This document shows, in pieces, positions 52,668 through 61,381 of a stretch of 64,000 bases of DNA. The stretch lies in NCBI RefSeq assembly GCF_900176255.2, contig NZ_FXEG02000003.1:1364001-1428000 (forward strand), read 5' to 3'. The notes below the pieces were generated by a model that was given only the letters and a program-made list of their open reading frames with translations, was not told the origin of the DNA and did no database searches. The DNA comes from Mycobacterium ahvazicum. GTDB lineage: Bacteria; Actinomycetota; Actinomycetes; Mycobacteriales; Mycobacteriaceae. Position 1 is the first letter of the stretch, and each line of letters starts with the position of its first letter. The translations under genes and the position numbers were made by a program.

Positions 52668-53690
52668 TCAATGCGCCGCCGCGTCCGACAGATCCAGGGC
52701 GATGTCGACCAGCATGTCCTCCTGGCCGCCGACCATGCCGCGACGCCCGGCCTCGACGAGCAGCGCGCGTGCGTCCACCCCGAACCGCTCGGCCGCGGCC
52801 TCCGCATGGCGCAGGAAGCTGGAGTACACCCCGGCATAGCCGAGGGTGAGCGTCTCGCGATCGACGCGCACGGGACGCTGCTGAAGGGGGCGGACCAGGT
52901 CGTCGGCGGCATCCTCGAGGGCGTTGAGATCGCAGCCGTGCTGCCAATTCATCCGGGTCGCGGCCGCGATGAAGACCTCCAGCGGGGCGTTGCCCGCACC
53001 GGCGCCCATGCCGGCCAGCGACGCGTCGACGCGGCGGCACCCATGCTCGACGGCCACCATGGAATTCGCCACGCCGAGCGACAGGTTGTGGTGAGCGTGG
53101 ATACCGACTTCGGTTTCCGCGCAGAGCCTTTGGCGCACCGCGTCGACGCGCTCGGCGACGTCGCGCATGGTCATGGCGCCGCCGGAGTCGACGACGTACA
53201 CGCAGCCGGCGCCGTAGCTCTCCATCAGCGCGGCCTGCTCGGCCAGCGCCTGCGGAGTGGTCAGGTGGCTCATCATCAAGAAGCCGACGGTGTCCATGCC
53301 CAGGTCGCGGGCGGCCGAGATGTGGTGTGCCGAAATGTCGGCCTCGGTGCAGTGGGTGGCAACCCGCACCACGCCGGCGCCCGCCCGGTGTGCCGCGGCG
53401 AGGTCCCGGATGGTGCCGATTCCCGGCAGTACCAGCGTCGCGACCTTGGCGCGGTGCACCACGGCGGCGACCGCCTCGATCCACTCCAGATCCGTGTGTG
53501 CACCAAACCCGTAGACACAGCTGGACCCGCCGAGCCCGTCGCCGTGGGCGACCTCGATCGAGTCCACCCCCGCGGCGTCGAGCGCCGCAGCGATGTCGGC
53601 GGCCTGTCGCAGCGTGTATTGGTGGCGCACCGCGTGCATTCCGTCACGCAGGGTGACGTCACTGATGTAGAGCTGCTCGGTCGTATTCAT
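52668..53690 (-). CDS. 4-hydroxy-2-oxovalerate aldolase (HsaF/MhpE type)
   Basis: The 340-residue TIM-barrel enzyme has the divalent-metal motif ISDVTLRDGMHAVRHQYT, CVYVVDSGGAMT and VGIHAHHNLSLG (His ligands), with the C-terminal communication domain used to bind the dehydrogenase partner. It cleaves 4-hydroxy-2-oxoacids to pyruvate and an aldehyde. Its ATG at 53690 lies 2 bp after the dehydrogenase stop, so the two subunits of the channelling complex are made together. It is the last gene of the TetR-led operon. Confidence 0.92.
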   Translation of the reverse strand: MNTTEQLYISDVTLRDGMHAVRHQYTLRQAADIAAALDAAGVDSIEVAHGDGLGGSSCVYGFGAHTDLEWIEAVAAVVHRAKVATLVLPGIGTIRDLAAAHRAGAGVVRVATHCTEADISAHHISAARDLGMDTVGFLMMSHLTTPQALAEQAALMESYGAGCVYVVDSGGAMTMRDVAERVDAVRQRLCAETEVGIHAHHNLSLGVANSMVAVEHGCRRVDASLAGMGAGAGNAPLEVFIAAATRMNWQHGCDLNALEDAADDLVRPLQQRPVRVDRETLTLGYAGVYSSFLRHAEAAAERFGVDARALLVEAGRRGMVGGQEDMLVDIALDLSDAAAH

Positions 53691-53692
53691 GG

Positions 53693-54640
53693 TCACACAC
53701 CCGCCTTTGCCATCGTTTGTGCCGCAATGCTTTTCGCGGTGGCCAGCGCCGCGGAGGTCATGATGTCGAGGTTTCCGGCATAGGCGGGCAGATAGTCGGC
53801 AGCGCCGGTCACCTGGAGCAGGCTGGTGATCCTGGTGCCGATGAACTTTCCGGTCTCGGGAATGGAGAGCGGGTTGTCGGGACCGAAGGTCTCGAACTGC
53901 ACCGGCTGCTTGAGTCGGTAGCCGGGCACGTAGCGCTGGACCCGCTCGATCATCGCGGCGATGGACGCCTCGATGGCGACCTGGTCGCAATCACCCTCGA
54001 CCAGGCAGTACACGGTGTTGCGCATCAGGATCGGCGGATCGGCCGGGTTGAGGACGATGACCGCTTTGCCCCGCTGGGCGCCGCCGACCACTTGCAATGC
54101 GGTGGCGGTGGTCTCGGTGAACTCGTCGATGTTCGCGCGGGTACCGGGCCCGGCCGACCGTGACGAGATCGACGACACGATCTCGGCGTAGGACACTGGT
54201 GCCACCTGGTTCACCGCGGCGACGATCGGCACCGTCGCCTGCCCGCCGCACGTCACCATGTTGAGGTTCGGTGAATCGATGTGGTCTTCGAGATTGACCA
54301 CCGGAACACAGAACGGGCCGACGGCCGCCGGGGTGAGGTCGAGCACGCGTACCCCATTGTGGCGCAACGCCTCCCAGTGCCTGAGGTGAGCCTCGGCGGA
54401 CGTGGCGTCGAAGACCAACCGAATCTGGTCGAAGCCGGGAAGGGCGAGCAACCCGTCAACACCGTCGGAGGACGTCGGCACGCCAAGTTGTTTCGCCCGC
54501 GCCAGTCCTTCCGAGGCCGGGTCGATGCCGATCATCGCCGCCATGCTCAGCGGTCCGTCGCTGCGCAGGATCTTGAGCATGAGGTCGGTGCCGATGTTGC
54601 CCGAACCGATGATCGCCACGGGAAATGCCGGACTGGCCAT
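53693..54640 (-). CDS. Acetaldehyde dehydrogenase (acylating) (HsaG/MhpF type)
   Basis: The 315-residue product has the NAD site AIIGSGNIGTDLMLKILR, the catalytic Cys in LNMVTCGGQATVPIV and the C-terminal dimer region. It turns the aldehyde released by the aldolase into acetyl-CoA (or propionyl-CoA) and is known to channel the aldehyde directly in an aldolase-dehydrogenase complex. It starts 16 bp after the hydratase stop. Confidence 0.93.
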   Translation of the reverse strand: MASPAFPVAIIGSGNIGTDLMLKILRSDGPLSMAAMIGIDPASEGLARAKQLGVPTSSDGVDGLLALPGFDQIRLVFDATSAEAHLRHWEALRHNGVRVLDLTPAAVGPFCVPVVNLEDHIDSPNLNMVTCGGQATVPIVAAVNQVAPVSYAEIVSSISSRSAGPGTRANIDEFTETTATALQVVGGAQRGKAVIVLNPADPPILMRNTVYCLVEGDCDQVAIEASIAAMIERVQRYVPGYRLKQPVQFETFGPDNPLSIPETGKFIGTRITSLLQVTGAADYLPAYAGNLDIMTSAALATAKSIAAQTMAKAGV

Positions 54641-54656
54641 GGGGTTTCCTTTCGGT

Positions 54657-55454
54657 CTACGCGAAACTGAGGCCGACGGTGCCGAGGCCGATGATCGTCG
54701 CCGATGCCCGATCGCCGGCGTGCACGAACGCGGCGGTGGTGTAGGAGCCGGACATCACGAATTGCCCCGCCTCGATCGCGGTTCCGTACTCCGACAGGGC
54801 GTTGGCCAGCCACGCGACGGCCACGGCCGGGTCCCCCATCACGGCGGTGCCCTGCCCGGTTTCGACGAGCGCATCGTTGAGGTACAGCGCCGCGGTGGTG
54901 TCGGGCAGCCGCGGCGCGTCCGAGATCGGCACCCAGCTGCCCAGCACCACCGCGCCCGAGCTGGCGTTGTCGGCGACGGTGTCCGCCAGGCTGATCCGCC
55001 AATCGGCGATGCGGCTGTCGACAACTTCCAGCGCCGCGGCCACCGCTTCGGTGGCCGCCAGCACCTCGCCGGCCGTCACCCCCGGACCGCGCAACGGCGC
55101 CCGCAGCAGGAATGCCACCTCGGGCTCCACCCGCGGTGCGCAGAAATCACCCCTGGGCACCGTCGTCCCATCGGCCACCATCATCGTGTCCAGGACGTAG
55201 CCGAAGTCGGGCTCATTGACGCCCAGCAGGCTTTGCATGGGGGCCGAGGTCAGCCCGATCTTGTGGCCGCGCAGCCGCGCACCCGCACCGACGTGACGAG
55301 CCAGATTACACCGCTGAACCGAATAGGCCTGAGCCACATCAAAATTGGGGTACGACTCGGTCAGCGGCGGAATCGGGTCACCGCTCACCTGTGCGGCGTA
55401 CAACCGCTGGGCCGCCGCCTCCAGCTGCGGGTCCGCAGCAAACACATCGGTCAT
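54657..55454 (-). CDS. 2-keto-4-pentenoate hydratase (HsaE/MhpD type)
   Basis: The 265-residue FAH-fold protein has GHKIGLTSAPMQSLLGVNEP, metal ligands around VEPEVAFLLRAPL and the ALEVVDSRIADW block. It hydrates 2-hydroxypenta-2,4-dienoate to 4-hydroxy-2-oxovalerate. Its ATG overlaps the TetR stop (ATGA), so regulator and enzyme are coupled. The long open frame upstream of this ATG belongs to other genes. Confidence 0.9.
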   Translation of the reverse strand: MTDVFAADPQLEAAAQRLYAAQVSGDPIPPLTESYPNFDVAQAYSVQRCNLARHVGAGARLRGHKIGLTSAPMQSLLGVNEPDFGYVLDTMMVADGTTVPRGDFCAPRVEPEVAFLLRAPLRGPGVTAGEVLAATEAVAAALEVVDSRIADWRISLADTVADNASSGAVVLGSWVPISDAPRLPDTTAALYLNDALVETGQGTAVMGDPAVAVAWLANALSEYGTAIEAGQFVMSGSYTTAAFVHAGDRASATIIGLGTVGLSFA

Positions 55455-56098
55455 CTGAGGTCCCCGGATCCCAACAGCTGAGTCGCCGACTCGAAGACCA
55501 GGCGGGCGTGCAGTTCGAACAGCTTGAGCAGATCCACCGAGTCGCCGCCGATCTCCTTGGCGATAAACAGCCCGTCGGCACCGGCGATCGCGTAAGTGGT
55601 CAGCAGTCGCACGCTCTCCTCGTCGAGTTCGGGCGCGACGTCGCGCACCATCGTCTCGAACCGGGCAAACGCCCGGTCGCGCACTTCGAGAAACATCGCG
55701 CGGGCGCGCGGCTCGATCGGGCGCCGCTCCAGCGCGAGCATCAGTCCCAGGCGGATGAAGTCGGGCGCATCCAACAGCGCCTTGGCCACCTGCGTCCCGA
55801 GTTCGACCACCCGCGCCCGGACCATGGCGCCGCCCGGGAGGTCCAGCGCGGCGAGCCACCGGCCGAAACTGCGCTCGATGACCGCGGCTATCAGATCGTC
55901 CTTGTCGGCGAAGTGCCAGTAGATGGACGTCGGGGGCAGGCCGCTTTTCTTGCTGACCAGCGAGATCGTCGTGCCCTCGTAGCCGCGTTCGGTGGCGACC
56001 TCGGTCGCCGCATCGAGGATGCGCTCGCGCGACTGCTCCCCGTTGCTGCGGGTGCGTCTGCGGGCGCGCGGTTCGGCTGCGCCGGGGCCTTCCGTCAC
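55451..56098 (-). CDS. TetR-family regulator of the aromatic cluster
   Basis: The 215-residue product has an N-terminal HTH at about 25-65 (RILDAATEVATERGYEGTT, then LVSKKSGLPPTSIYWHFADK) and a helical sensor domain. It diverges from the hydroxylase gene across 85 bp and is the first gene of the hydratase-dehydrogenase-aldolase operon. The expected job is to hold both operons off until the aromatic substrate or a ring-cleavage intermediate appears; this is an inference from position. Confidence 0.87.
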   Translation of the reverse strand: MTEGPGAAEPRARRRTRSNGEQSRERILDAATEVATERGYEGTTISLVSKKSGLPPTSIYWHFADKDDLIAAVIERSFGRWLAALDLPGGAMVRARVVELGTQVAKALLDAPDFIRLGLMLALERRPIEPRARAMFLEVRDRAFARFETMVRDVAPELDEESVRLLTTYAIAGADGLFIAKEIGGDSVDLLKLFELHARLVFESATQLLGSGDLR

Positions 56099-56142
56099 GG
56101 TGCCTCCTCGGGGGTGTTGACGGTCACGCTACAAAAGCTTAC

Positions 56143-56158
56143 TGTATGGATCGCTACA
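56143..56158. promoter_or_regulatory. Candidate TetR operator between the divergent operons
   Basis: TGTA-TGGATCGC-TACA forms short inverted arms inside the 85-bp spacer of the TetR and hydroxylase genes. Symmetry beyond the four outer bases is weak, so the call is tentative. Confidence 0.35.
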
Positions 56159-56183
56159 TTAACAATCGGCGAAGAGGGTCGAC

Positions 56184-57731
56184 ATGGCTGACCAAAAAAC
56201 CTATGACGTGGCGATCGTCGGCTACGGACCGGTGGGCTGCACCGCGGCGAACCTGTTAGGCCAACTGGGTCTCAATGTCGTGGTGGTGGAACGCGACCCC
56301 GACATCTATGCCCGTGCGCGGGCCATCTCGACCGACGAGGAAGTTGTCCGCATCTGGCAACAGATCGGGCTCGCCGATCGCCTCAACGCCGACATGCAAC
56401 CCGGCTCCGGGGCAGCGTTCGTCGACGCCAACGGAGTGCCGTTCGTCAGGCTGCTGCCCGTCTCGCGGGGCAACGGCCACCCGCCGCAGCAGTTCATCTA
56501 TCAACCCGCGCTGGAGAAGGTGCTGCGCGATGGGGTCGACCGCTTCCCCAACGTGTCCGTCCTGCTCAACCACGAATGCCTGCGGCTCATCCCGCAGGAA
56601 GACGGCGTCGAATTGCTGCTGGCCGACCTCTCGGTTGACGGGTTCCGCCGCGTGCGGGCCTCCTACGTGATCGCCGCCGACGGCGGGTCAAGCGCCACCC
56701 GTGCCCAGCTGGGTGTCGGGTTCAGCGGCCGGACCTATGCCGAGCGCTGGATCGTCATCGACACCAAAGTGCTCCGGGAATGGCCCGGCCACGACCGGCT
56801 TCGCTTCCACTGCAATCCCGATCGGCCCACCGTCGACTGCCCCACCCCGCTGGGACACCACCGCTGGGAGTTCCCGGTACGCGACGAGGAAGACGAACGC
56901 GATCTGCTGTCGGAGGAGGCGATCTGGAAGGTGTTGAGCCGCCAGGGAATATCGCCGGAGAACGTGCAGATCCTCGGCTTCGCTTGCTACAGCCACCATG
57001 TCCGCTTCGCCGACCGGTGGCGAGCGGGCCGGATCTTTCTGGCCGGAGACGCGGCGCACGCGATGCCCCCGTGGATCGGCCAAGGTATGTGCGCGGGCGT
57101 GCGCGATGTGGCGAACCTGTGCTGGAAGCTGGGGGCGGTGCTGCACGGGTCGCTGCCGGAGTCCGTTCTCGACACCTACCAGGCCGAGCGCCTACCCCAT
57201 GTGAAAGAGGTGACCAACCGCGCGGTCAAGACCGGCAACCTCATCATCCAGCGCAATCGGTTCCGGGCGGCGATGCGCAATCACGTGCTCCGCACCGCCA
57301 GCAGGGTGCCGTATTTCACCACCTGGTTGCGCGATCACCGCTGGCTGCCCGACGCGCGCTATCACGACGGTTTGTTGGCGCGCAACGGAAACGGGGCGGT
57401 CGGCTGGCTCATCCCACAACCGTGCGTCCTCGATGAAAAGGGCGACAACGTGCGCCTCGATGACATGCTCGGCGGCCGCTGGACCGTACTGCACACCGGG
57501 CGCGCGGCCCAATGGCTGGACTGGCGGGCGGCGGACGTACCCGTCCTGCAGGTCGCCCCGCCCGGAACCGCTCCTCGCGCGGACTGCGTCGTCGACACTG
57601 ACGGGTCGCTGATCGCCTGGCTCGGCAAGAAGGGCGCCTCGGTGGTGGCCGTTCGGCCCGACGGTTTCATCTACGCGGGCGCCAGTGACCGCCAACCTCT
57701 GCCCCCGCCGCCGGCCGGCCTCAAACCTTAA
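56184..57731 (+). CDS. mhpA: 3-(3-hydroxyphenyl)propionate / 3-hydroxycinnamate hydroxylase-type FAD monooxygenase
   Basis: The 515-residue product shows the FAD fingerprint VAIVGYGPVGCTAANLLG, the second motif ASYVIAADGGSSATR and the GD motif RIFLAGDAAHAMPPWIGQG. Members add a hydroxyl ortho to the phenol to give a catechol. The exact substrate (hydroxyphenylpropionate, hydroxycinnamate or another phenol) is inferred from family resemblance. It is first in a three-gene operon; the hydrolase starts 8 bp after its stop. Confidence 0.87.
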   Translation: MADQKTYDVAIVGYGPVGCTAANLLGQLGLNVVVVERDPDIYARARAISTDEEVVRIWQQIGLADRLNADMQPGSGAAFVDANGVPFVRLLPVSRGNGHPPQQFIYQPALEKVLRDGVDRFPNVSVLLNHECLRLIPQEDGVELLLADLSVDGFRRVRASYVIAADGGSSATRAQLGVGFSGRTYAERWIVIDTKVLREWPGHDRLRFHCNPDRPTVDCPTPLGHHRWEFPVRDEEDERDLLSEEAIWKVLSRQGISPENVQILGFACYSHHVRFADRWRAGRIFLAGDAAHAMPPWIGQGMCAGVRDVANLCWKLGAVLHGSLPESVLDTYQAERLPHVKEVTNRAVKTGNLIIQRNRFRAAMRNHVLRTASRVPYFTTWLRDHRWLPDARYHDGLLARNGNGAVGWLIPQPCVLDEKGDNVRLDDMLGGRWTVLHTGRAAQWLDWRAADVPVLQVAPPGTAPRADCVVDTDGSLIAWLGKKGASVVAVRPDGFIYAGASDRQPLPPPPAGLKP

Positions 57732-57739
57732 GGAACACA

Positions 57740-58585
57740 ATGAGTATCGGCACCATCACCGAACACACCGTACGCGTCAACGGCAAAGAGATCTTCGTCG
57801 CCGAGAGCGGCACCGGCCCTGCCGTCGTCCTGCTGCACGGGGGCGGCCCGGGCGCGTCGGGCATGTCGAACTACGCCCGCAACGTCGACGCCCTCGCCGC
57901 GCAGTTCCGCGTGCTGGTTCCGGACATGCCGGGTTACGGCCGCTCCAGCAAGGGCGTCGACCGGCGAGATCCGTTCGGATACCTCGCCGTTCATATCCGC
58001 GGCATGCTCGACGAGCTCGGCATCAAACGCGCGCATCTGGTCGGCAATTCCTACGGCGGTGCGTGCGCGCTGCGGCTGGCGCTGGACACCCCGGACCGCG
58101 TCGACAAGCTCGTGCTGATGGGTCCGGGTGGCGTCGGAACCACCCGCGGACTGCCCAGCGCCGGTCTGAAAAATTTGCTGGGTTACTACGGCGGCGACGG
58201 ACCAAGCCTGCAGAAGCTGCGCACGTTCATTCGCTCCTACCTGGTCTATGACGCGGATGCGGTGCCCGACGCGCTGATCGAGTCCCGTTACCAGGCGTCG
58301 ATCGATCCCGAGGTCGTTGCCAACCCGCCCCTGCAGCGCCCGTCCGGTTTGCGCACCCTGTGGCGGATGGACTTCACCCGCGACCGCAGACTCGGCAGCC
58401 TCTCGACGCCGACGCTGATCGTCTGGGGACGCGACGACAAGGTCAACAAACCCAGTGGCGCCGCGATGCTGGCCGACCGGATGCCCAACGCCGACGTCCT
58501 ACTCGCAGCGCGCACCGGGCACTGGGTGCAGTGGGAGCGCGCCGCACTGTTCAACGCGGTCACCACCGCCTTTCTGAAGGGCTAA
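57740..58585 (+). CDS. Meta-cleavage C-C bond hydrolase (MhpC/HsaD type)
   Basis: The 281-residue alpha/beta hydrolase has an oxyanion region LLHGGGPGASGMSNYARN, nucleophile LVGNSYGGACALRLAL, acid in WGRDDKVNKPSG and His in ARTGHWVQWERA. This layout is standard for the 2-hydroxy-6-oxo-dienoate hydrolases that split the ring-cleavage product into 2-hydroxypenta-2,4-dienoate and a carboxylic acid. Spacing is 8 bp to both neighbours, so one transcript is expected. Confidence 0.92.
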   Translation: MSIGTITEHTVRVNGKEIFVAESGTGPAVVLLHGGGPGASGMSNYARNVDALAAQFRVLVPDMPGYGRSSKGVDRRDPFGYLAVHIRGMLDELGIKRAHLVGNSYGGACALRLALDTPDRVDKLVLMGPGGVGTTRGLPSAGLKNLLGYYGGDGPSLQKLRTFIRSYLVYDADAVPDALIESRYQASIDPEVVANPPLQRPSGLRTLWRMDFTRDRRLGSLSTPTLIVWGRDDKVNKPSGAAMLADRMPNADVLLAARTGHWVQWERAALFNAVTTAFLKG

Positions 58586-58593
58586 CACTCAAT

Positions 58594-59607
58594 ATGTCTG
58601 CCACACAATCATCTTCGGTGTTCGGCAACGTGCATCTGGGTTATGTCGTGATCGAGACCAACAAGGTCAGCGACTGGAAACGCTTCGGCCGCGACGCGAT
58701 CGGCATGCACCTCGACGAGCTGGCCCCCGACACCGTCCGATTCCGCCTCGACGACAACGAATGTCGCGTGCTGCTACGACGGGGGCCGGCCGAGGATGTC
58801 GTCGCGCTGGGCTGGCAGCTCGACGGCCACTCGACGTTCGACGAGATCGGCCGTCGCATCGCCGACCACGGGGTGCCCAGCGTCGAGGGCACCGAAGAAG
58901 AAGAGAAGCTGCGCGGTGTCGAGCGCTTCCTGCGGTTCCCTGGTCCGAACGGACTCGCACAGGAGATCTACACCACCGCCCGTACCGCGCCGCTGTCCCT
59001 GGACATACCGGGGAACGGATTCGTCACCGGCGCAGGCGGAATGGGCCACGTGGCCCTCACGACCAAGAAGCCACACCAAGTACGCGGCTACTACAACCAC
59101 GTGTTCGACGCGCGGCTTTCGGACTACATCGACGAAACGATCAGCGGAATGAAGTTCAAGATCCGATTCCTCCGGGTCAACGAACGACACCATTCCGTGG
59201 CAATCGCGGCGGTAAACGCTTTGCCGCTCAACCCGATTCGCACCCGAGTCCAGCACGTCAACATCCAGGTCGCCACACTCGACGACATGGTCGCTTCCTA
59301 TCGGCGCGTCAAGGAACTGGGCTTCGGCATCGCGCTGTCGGTCGGCCAGCACACCAACGACAAGGAGCTGTCCTACTACGCGGTGACGCCGTCGGGATTC
59401 GAGTGGGAGGTCGGTTGGAACCCGATCGTCGTCGACGAGTCCACCTGGAACCCCACCACGCACCAGGGCATCAGCATCTGGGGGCACCAGCCGGAAGGGC
59501 AAACCGTCATCGCCAAACTCAACCAATTCGCGGTCGCCGCGCGCTCGGTGCTGCAACGGGAAGACACCGTCGCGGCGCTCAGCGCACCGGGGATCGCCGA
59601 CGACTAA
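58594..59607 (+). CDS. VOC-family extradiol ring-cleavage dioxygenase
   Basis: The 337-residue two-module glyoxalase/bleomycin-resistance fold starts from the ATG at 58594. The iron ligands are probably His in GGMGHVALTTKKP, His in RVQHVNIQVATLDD and Glu in YYAVTPSGFEWEVGWNP. This is the type I extradiol class (BphC/HsaC), not the LigB-fold class used by E. coli MhpB. It should open the catechol made by the hydroxylase. The gene ends 13 bp before the convergent M20 gene stop. Confidence 0.9.
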   Translation: MSATQSSSVFGNVHLGYVVIETNKVSDWKRFGRDAIGMHLDELAPDTVRFRLDDNECRVLLRRGPAEDVVALGWQLDGHSTFDEIGRRIADHGVPSVEGTEEEEKLRGVERFLRFPGPNGLAQEIYTTARTAPLSLDIPGNGFVTGAGGMGHVALTTKKPHQVRGYYNHVFDARLSDYIDETISGMKFKIRFLRVNERHHSVAIAAVNALPLNPIRTRVQHVNIQVATLDDMVASYRRVKELGFGIALSVGQHTNDKELSYYAVTPSGFEWEVGWNPIVVDESTWNPTTHQGISIWGHQPEGQTVIAKLNQFAVAARSVLQREDTVAALSAPGIADD

Positions 59608-59620
59608 CAGTGGCGTCGAG

Positions 59621-60946
59621 CTAAGCCAGATTCGCCAACAGCAGGGCCTCGGCGATGGCCGCGCGTTCCAGCACGCCCAAGTGCAGGCTCTCGTTGATGC
59701 TATGAGCCTGCGTCGCTGGGTCTTCCACCCCGGTCACCAGGATTTTCGCCTGTGGGAAAGCCTCGGCGAACTCGGCGATGAACGGGATCGAGCCGCCCAT
59801 GCCCATGTCGATCGCGTCGACACCCCACGCCTGCCGGAACGCTGCTCGCGCCGCGTCGTAGACGCTGCCGCTGGCATCGATGGCGTACGGCTCACCGATG
59901 TCGCCGCGGGTGACGCTGAGCTGGGCGCCCCACGGGGTGTGCTGTTGCAGGTGCGCGATCAACGCGTCCAGATGTGCGGCCGCGTCGCCGCCGGGGGCGA
60001 CCCGCATGCTGATCTTGGCGCGCGCCCGCGGGATCAGCGTGTTCGACGCCTTGTCGATCGGCGTGGTGTCGATGCCGATCACGCTGATCGCGGGCTTGGC
60101 CCATAGCCGCTGCGGCGCCGAACCCGAGCCGATCTCGGAAACCCCCTCCAGCAGACCGGAGTCGGCGCGCACCCGCTCGGGCGGGTAATCCACCGCTGCG
60201 GCGGTGCTTTCGTGCAAGCCCGCGACGGCCACGTTTCCGTCGTCGTCGTGCAGGCTGGCCAGCAGTCGGACCAGCACGCTCAGCGCGTCGGGCACCACGC
60301 CGCCCCAAATACCCGAGTGCAGGCCGTGGTCGAGGGTCGCGACCTCGACCACGCAGTCGACCAGGCCGCGGAGCGTGACTGTCAGCGCCGGGGTTTCGGT
60401 GCTCCAGTTGTCCGAGTCGGCGATGACGATCACGTCGGCGGCCAACGCGTCCTTGTGCGCGGCGAGCAGGCGCCCCAACGACGGCGAGCCGGATTCCTCT
60501 TCGCCTTCGACGAAGACCGTCACGCCGACCGGCGGTTGACCGCCGTGCGCCCGGAATGCGGCCAAATGCGTTGCGATACCGGCCTTGTCGTCGGCGCTGC
60601 CGCGCCCATACAACCGTCCGTCGCGCTCGGTGGGCTCGAACGGTGGCGACGCCCACTGGTCGCGGTCGCCCTCGGGCTGCACGTCGTGGTGGGCGTACAG
60701 CAGCACGGTAGGCGCGCCGACGGGTGCGGGATGCTGGGCGATGACGGCCGGGGCGCCGCCCTCGCTGACGATGCGCACGTCGCCAAAACCGGCCTGGGAC
60801 AACAGATCCGCCACTGCCTGCGCGCTGCGATGCACCTCGTCGCGACGGCCCGGATCGGCCCATACCGATTCGATCCGGACCAGGTCCTCGAGATCGCGGC
60901 GCACCGACGGTAGGACGTCACGGACGCGCTCAACCAGATCGCTCAT
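59621..60946 (-). CDS. M20-family metallopeptidase / dipeptidase (Rv2522c-like)
   Basis: The 441-residue product starts from the ATG at 60946 (MSDLVERVRDVLPSVRRDLE). Zinc ligands and the catalytic Glu are visible in LLYAHHDVQPEGDRDQW, YGRGSADDKAGI and VFVEGEEESGSPSL, with further blocks DHGLHSGIWGG and HSINESLHLG. It should cleave dipeptides or acylated amino acids in the cytoplasm. It lies 14 bp after acpS on the same strand, the conserved fas-acpS neighbourhood. Confidence 0.92.
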   Translation of the reverse strand: MSDLVERVRDVLPSVRRDLEDLVRIESVWADPGRRDEVHRSAQAVADLLSQAGFGDVRIVSEGGAPAVIAQHPAPVGAPTVLLYAHHDVQPEGDRDQWASPPFEPTERDGRLYGRGSADDKAGIATHLAAFRAHGGQPPVGVTVFVEGEEESGSPSLGRLLAAHKDALAADVIVIADSDNWSTETPALTVTLRGLVDCVVEVATLDHGLHSGIWGGVVPDALSVLVRLLASLHDDDGNVAVAGLHESTAAAVDYPPERVRADSGLLEGVSEIGSGSAPQRLWAKPAISVIGIDTTPIDKASNTLIPRARAKISMRVAPGGDAAAHLDALIAHLQQHTPWGAQLSVTRGDIGEPYAIDASGSVYDAARAAFRQAWGVDAIDMGMGGSIPFIAEFAEAFPQAKILVTGVEDPATQAHSINESLHLGVLERAAIAEALLLANLA

Positions 60947-60960
60947 GGTTTCGAGGCTAG

Positions 60961-61353
60961 TCACTGCGTTTCGAGAATCGCGACCGCGGCCGCGGTATCC
61001 CCTTCGTGAGTCAGCGACACATGGATCGTGACGTCGGCCAGATGCGTGGCGATGTCTCCGGTCAACCGCACCCGCGGCCGTCCCCACATGTCGGTGACGA
61101 CTTCGATGTCGCGGTGGATGTCCTCGCGCAGGATCGGCCGCTGGGAGAACCGCGAACCGGACCACGCCTTGATCACGGCTTCCTTCGCGGCCCATCGTGC
61201 CGCCAGGTGACGCGCCGCCGACGAACTCTTGTCGGAGGCGTCGCGACGCTCACCCGGCGTAAATGTCTCGGAGAACACCGTTCCCGGTTGGTCAACCTGG
61301 TCGGCGAAATCCGGAATGGAGACGAGATCGATCCCCACACCGACAATGCCCAT
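60961..61353 (-). CDS. acpS: Holo-[acyl-carrier-protein] synthase AcpS
   Basis: The 130-residue product starts from the ATG at 61353 and has the M. tuberculosis length. The magnesium-binding Asp is in VGVGIDLVSIPDF and the Glu in LAARWAAKEAVIKAWSG, followed by VSLTHEGDTAAAVAIL. It attaches phosphopantetheine to the ACP domain of Fas, encoded directly upstream, 28 bp away. Confidence 0.95.
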   Translation of the reverse strand: MGIVGVGIDLVSIPDFADQVDQPGTVFSETFTPGERRDASDKSSSAARHLAARWAAKEAVIKAWSGSRFSQRPILREDIHRDIEVVTDMWGRPRVRLTGDIATHLADVTIHVSLTHEGDTAAAVAILETQ

Positions 61354-61381
61354 GGCTGGCCAGGTTAACCGATCGCCAAAG

